Assembly (NCBI GenBank): GCA_014634225.1
Contig: BLFN01000956.1
Span: 3,028,266 to 3,038,265 of the forward strand
From: Acropora yongei
Lineage: Eukaryota; Cnidaria; Anthozoa; Scleractinia; Acroporidae
DNA: 10,000 nt
Direction: 5' to 3'
A program made the position numbers and the translations under genes. Numbering within the stretch: the stretch's first letter is position 1; every line of letters starts with the position of its first letter. A model generated the notes under the pieces. It ran no database searches, had not been told where the DNA came from, and worked only from the letters and a program-made list of their open reading frames with translations. Of this stretch, positions 6,601 to 10,000 are shown one piece after another.

Positions 6601-7440
6601 TCAGACCTGGCCTCCAAAATGTGAAAATATTGAGTGCTCTTTCTTGGAGCCAGAACTTGTGACCACTTTGACCAGTCAGATGATCCAAAAGGAGACCCGA
6701 GTGGATCCTGTTTTATCCCAAGTATACGGTTTCATCATTGGCGGGTGGCCAAGAGGGGTTGATCCTGCCTTTGCACCATTTAAGAGCAAACGTGACGAAT
6801 TGCCCACCTAACAGGGTTACATATTATGGGGCACTCGTGTTGTTGTTCGTTCTTCACTTTAAGAGAAGGTTCTTAGAGAAATTACATGACACTCATCCTG
6901 GGATATCTAGAATATCTACCTGGAGTTGTCTCTGAGGTCCTTGGTCCTTGGCATTACATGGTTGAGGTGTTTGGTAACCTTTGGAAACGACATGTGGACC
7001 AACCGCCTCGCCGACCTGTAGGTGATATTCCACCAGCCAACTCCCCAGTGATCCAGCGCCATTTGGTGCCAATTGATATGACGTCCCTTGTGGGCCAACT
7101 GGGGGAGATTATTTCTGATTCCTTTATTCAAAGTAGTTCAGTTCCTACTACAGCAGCTTCCGATGAATCTCCTTCGATGGACTCTTACAAACGAGGCTTT
7201 CCTGAAGGCTCCGTTACAAGTTCGTCCTGCCCTGTACAGGACAGGGATACTACTGATCTAGCTTGTTCAAGTTCCATACCTGCAATTCCTGTTCCTGATG
7301 GTATTGATTATGCCTTGACGGTGCCATCAGATTCTACCTGCAAAGTTACATCTACTTCCACTTGTACTGGAAAACCTTATCCTTCAAGGACAACTCGCAC
7401 TTTTCCAAGCTACTTGGAAGATTACGAACTAAACTGGTAA
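6601..7440 (+). pseudogene. pol 3' end: partial H2C2 zinc finger fused to integrase C-terminal tail
   Basis: Frame 2 continues through a linker to a stop at 6809-6811, just before QGYILWGTRVVVRSSL, the usual entry to the integrase zinc finger. Reading shifts to frame 3 for EKLHDTHPGISRIS, which holds the two His residues. Instead of the Cys pair and DDE core, the next recognisable piece (frame 1) is PGVVSEVLGPWHYMVEVFGN followed by LWKRHVDQ, the GPY/F-like module near the end of gypsy integrases, and a Ser/Thr/Pro-rich tail ending SYLEDYELNW, stop at 7438-7440. The whole core, about 200 residues in relatives, is deleted. The tail from 6910 to 7440 is uninterrupted, far cleaner than the rest, which may reflect chance or low constraint on detection. 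Confidence 0.8.
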
Positions 7441-7503
7441 CACTAGGTTCAGTTACTGTTGATATTTAGAAGCTGTGAGTTGACATTTGAGACTGTCTTC
7501 GTT

Positions 7504-7520
7504 AAAAAGGGAGATGCTAT
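7504..7520 (+). promoter_or_regulatory. Polypurine tract and probable 3' LTR start of gypsy copy 2
   Basis: AAAAAGGGAGA (7504-7514) is directly followed by TG (7515). A purine run immediately before an LTR that begins TG primes plus-strand synthesis in gypsy elements. It lies 64 bp after the Pol stop, the expected place. The LTR end cannot be placed because no 5' LTR is available for comparison. Confidence 0.55.
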
Positions 7521-8135
7521 ATCACAGTTTTCTGTTACGCCATCGGACTCCCGCATCAAGAAATGGCCTATTGTTGTGTGTCCAATTCGTTTTCACAGCT
7601 TTAAACAATAGACCTTTGTTCTTAGCTCCGCTTAGGGAATTGAGCCGAGAATTGCTGGTCATAAATTATAATCTTCGGAAAAGTCTCGGCATGACAAATT
7701 AACCATTTAGTAGAGAGAGGTTTGGCAGTTGCGCCTTGAAGGCTGATTAGCACAGGAGTATGCATGGGAGAAAAAAAAATCTATAGTCCGCTTCTTCCAT
7801 GCGCTAGCGAACTAATTACATAAAATTCAGTGAAAATTTATGAACTCGCGCTCTTGATTTGAAAATACAAGTCAAGGAAACCGAAGAAAAAATTCCTTGT
7901 CTTTTCGATTATTTTCAAGCAGTTGACACAGAATGAAATAAATCGGTTTTATATCAGGGAATTTGGTTGGGCTTATCGAACCCAATGGAAAATAATCAAC
8001 GCTACCGTTCTAATTTATTACGCTGCCACGCCAGCCGTGAGCAACGCATAATTCGGACTTTTGAGATGAACGCTTTCTTAAGCTTCAAGCCAGCAACGTG
8101 AAGAGCAGCTTTCTCCAAAAAAAAAATAATATTAA

Positions 8136-8151
8136 GCTCAGATGTCTGAGC
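8136..8151 (+). repeat. Small perfect hairpin
   Basis: GCTCAG-ATGT-CTGAGC: six perfect base pairs around a four-base loop, next to an A-rich run. Function unknown; chance is plausible at this length. Confidence 0.4.
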
Positions 8152-9231
8152 GGCTCTTGGCAAAGAGATATAAACTGAAAACCCATCGCGCTTGATTTGT
8201 TAAGAGCAAGAAGAAGAAGCAATAAAAAACCCTAACTAAAAATAATGATAAACTGAGTCAATTAATGAAAAAATCTTAAGATTTACGTTGAGGTGTAAAA
8301 TTCGATCAAAAGTTTTTTCATTCGGCGCCGAAAGGTGTCTCCATCTTGCCCGCGACCAAAGCAATCTTATTCGGCGTTAACGCCTTGGAACATAATTGAT
8401 CATGAGTGTGTAAATCAATCAGTCTTTTTTCTTCTTTATGGATTTTATGTTTTCTCACATTGTGAAGAGGACTCTAACGTTTCTAAACTGATATCACTTA
8501 AAACCGTTTCAAAGCGAACAAATCACAACACGCTGTTATCGTTAAGTAAAAGGAATATTTCGCTCGGAGTTCCTAACTTTTGTAATTTGTCAAACAGAGC
8601 ACGCGCCTCTTTAGTTTATAACCCATTACAATCATATCTGTTAACAATGAAAACGCTTACCGCATTCTAAACAAAGAAAGCTTTCTAAAAGAATGCCTTT
8701 TAAGAGAGATCAACAAGTCAAATTAACGCATATGCGGCATCTTCAAGGAGAGGTGTGAGATTTATACTTTCATTCGCTTTCATTGTTCTTTATGGAATGC
8801 ACATTTATGGAATTTCTGGTGGACCATGAAATGTATTATACCCTGCGCGAACAAATGCCAAACCAAGTTTCATTTTGAAACGAGTCAATGTTTCTTAAGA
8901 AGAATCTCACGACCAAAGCTGTCAAGTCATAATCCGTGAAGCGCGAGTCTTGAAACTGTGGTTTACTTGAACAATGTGGTTTAAGGTTTTTTTGGCCAGT
9001 TATATCGTATTTTTTGATGCACCCATTTTATTTCGGCTTACGTGTGTGTTATGGTTAAAAGGTGTGTAAATGCTTTTTCGCACTATTTTTTACTATGGGG
9101 TAAATGTCGAGTGAGAGTCCTCCGTGAAATTCGTTGTCCAATCAACACCCCAGGATGGCTGCTTCTTTCTTGTCAGATGAAACTGTTACCCCACCCGCGG
9201 GCAATTTTAGTCACTAGGTCGGTTTGACCAA

Positions 9232-9283
9232 AGATTTAAATTTCCCGCTCGGGTAGAGATTTGAATTTTAAATTTCCCTCGGG
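9232..9283 (+). repeat. Imperfect tandem duplication
   Basis: AGATTTAAATTTCCCGCTCGGG (9232-9253) recurs as TTTTAAATTTCCCTCGGG ending at 9283, with AGATTTGAATTT between. A short local duplication with indels. Confidence 0.6.
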
Positions 9284-9676
9284 CATTTAGTAGGTTATTG
9301 TCTAATCTGCTCATGAAATTAGCTAAAAATGACCTTACATGGCCTGTTTCACAACCGAGAACAATGCCTATTGTTTCCCAAATGTCAACACTTTTCTTGA
9401 TACGTCTTAAGTTTGTAATGTGCATGTGCAAAAAGGACACTTGGATTAAAGTGTGTTGTGTGTTAGCGTATTTTGTGCTCGTTCTTCTTCGCTATTTCGA
9501 TTCTGTTTCCTGGTTATAACACTTCACATCTGAATCCAATAACTTATCATTTCTGTGAACGCAATCGGCCATTTTGTTCCTTTACTGCACCTAATCCAGC
9601 AAACACAATAATAAATTATTTTCCAAGTTCACGAGCAGTTTGTCCGTCCTAAGATCCTCGGGAAGTGTTATATTTA

Positions 9677-10000
9677 AGACTAGCTGGGAACAGGACTTGG
9701 TGACGCCCAATCCGGTTTGTCATCATACTCGCGATTAAATAATCGGACTCCCGCTTCGCGGTCGTCCAAATGTATTAAATCACTGGGACCGTTAACAAAA
9801 CCCGGAACAAATTCCGGATCGGACAGTAGAGAGTAGAGATGAAAAGAAACAAAATCAGTGCAATGAGAGACATTTGCACCTCTATCCGCCGTCTTCGATT
9901 CGGGAAATGTCACATGACCAAGCCTGGTTTTGGAATTGAAATTGCATGAAGTTATGCAACACAAAATTTCCCAGTGCAGTTCAGGGGAAAATAATTCTTT
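9677..10000 (-). CDS. Open frame of unknown function, partial at window edge (possible last exon)
   Basis: On the minus strand the frame is open from the window edge to TAG at 9677-9679, giving 107 codons without a stop. The product begins KELFSPELHWEILCCITSCN and includes RLGHVTFPESKTADRGANVS, a segment SFHLYSLLSDPEFVPGFVNG, and an acidic C-terminus HLDDREAGVRLFNREYDDKP followed by DWASPSPVPS. The composition is balanced and protein-like, unlike the low-complexity frames nearby, but I recognise no domain. No clear splice acceptor was found inside the visible part, and no AATAAA follows within 100 bp on this strand. It could be the terminal exon of a host gene running leftwards, a fragment of another repeat, or chance. 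No ATG is available near 9964, where only TTG occurs. Confidence 0.35.

Larger units (their letters stand above)
5336..7514 (+). mobile_element. Ty3/gypsy LTR retrotransposon relic, copy 2
   Basis: Only Pol is present: reverse transcriptase, RNase H, the start of the integrase zinc finger and the integrase C-terminal tail, then a polypurine tract. No Gag, protease or 5' LTR is seen, so it is 5'-truncated. Two internal deletions removed the reverse transcriptase YxDD block (near 5895-5914) and the integrase DDE core (near 6920-6930). Motif wording differs from copy 1 (for example VLDFKQAYHQIP against KLDMNMGIYQIE), so the copies come from different gypsy lineages. Frame changes and stops lie at 5565-5580, 5713, 6173, about 6280, 6370 and 6809. 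Confidence 0.87.
7521..9676. other. Non-coding stretch, no supportable gene
   Basis: Probably begins with 3' LTR sequence of gypsy copy 2 of unknown length, then AT-rich intergenic or intronic DNA. Short A-runs occur at 7772-7780 and 8117-8126, and AATAAA at 7937-7942 and 8221-8226. Open frames at 7487-7702, 8335-8670 (GTG start), 9042-9227 and 9298-9519 carry no motif I recognise and look like chance. Two short ATG frames in strong Kozak context, at 9155-9217 (+) and 9492-9572 (-), are noted as weak possibilities only. Confidence 0.5.

Noticed and set aside
6417..6617. Minus-strand frame opposite RNase H
   Set aside because: Shadow of a well-matched RNase H domain on the + strand.
527..7514. 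One long gypsy element spanning both Pol relics
   Set aside because: The copies repeat the same domains, differ in motif wording and are separated by other elements, so they are two independent insertions.
7487..7702. + strand frame after gypsy copy 2
   Set aside because: It spans the polypurine tract and the probable LTR start, so coding is unlikely.
8335..8670. + strand frame of 111 codons
   Set aside because: It starts at GTG, not a normal animal start, has no recognisable motif, and frames of this length occur by chance.

Overview
The window looks like repeat-dense, non-coding DNA from an animal genome, most likely an anthozoan cnidarian such as a stony coral. That guess rests on protein-level resemblance of the relics to repeat families I associate with coral and anemone assemblies; nothing in the window proves the species. 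There is no bacterial organisation (no operons, no ribosome-binding sites). Almost everything recognisable is a broken transposable element, mostly on the + strand.

Layout: (1) 1-526 is the 5' half of a decayed, probably transposon-encoded gene of a family I cannot name (signature ISGDGAKMS, then GNRT, then GEDYKF). (2) 527-3078 is a Ty3/gypsy LTR retrotransposon relic: an LTR end and primer-binding site, a capsid-type Gag, then reverse transcriptase, RNase H and integrase in Pol order, with frameshifts, stops and active-site substitutions. (3) 3079-3865 appears to be the 3' half of the gene at the left edge, so the gypsy element seems to sit inside the older element. (4) 3866-4224 is AT-rich with two AATAAA signals. 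(5) 4225-4814 is a Penelope-like element tail: a GIY-YIG endonuclease fragment, a TATATAA box, a hammerhead-ribozyme-like motif, all enclosed by 45-bp inverted repeats. (6) 5115-5335 holds an (AAC)6 microsatellite, a minus-strand tRNA-derived SINE-like head and short tandem repeats. (7) 5336-7514 is a second, different Ty3/gypsy relic: reverse transcriptase without its catalytic YxDD block, RNase H, the zinc-binding start of integrase fused to the integrase C-terminal tail, then a polypurine tract and a probable LTR start. (8) 7515-9676 shows no supportable gene. (9) 9677-10000 on the minus strand is an uninterrupted reading frame running off the window; it is the only candidate for a host exon.

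No element here is intact enough to move by itself. The most interesting points are the nested insertion, the hammerhead-like fold in the Penelope relic together with its flanking inverted repeats, the deletions that removed catalytic blocks from both gypsy copies, and the open frame at the right edge.
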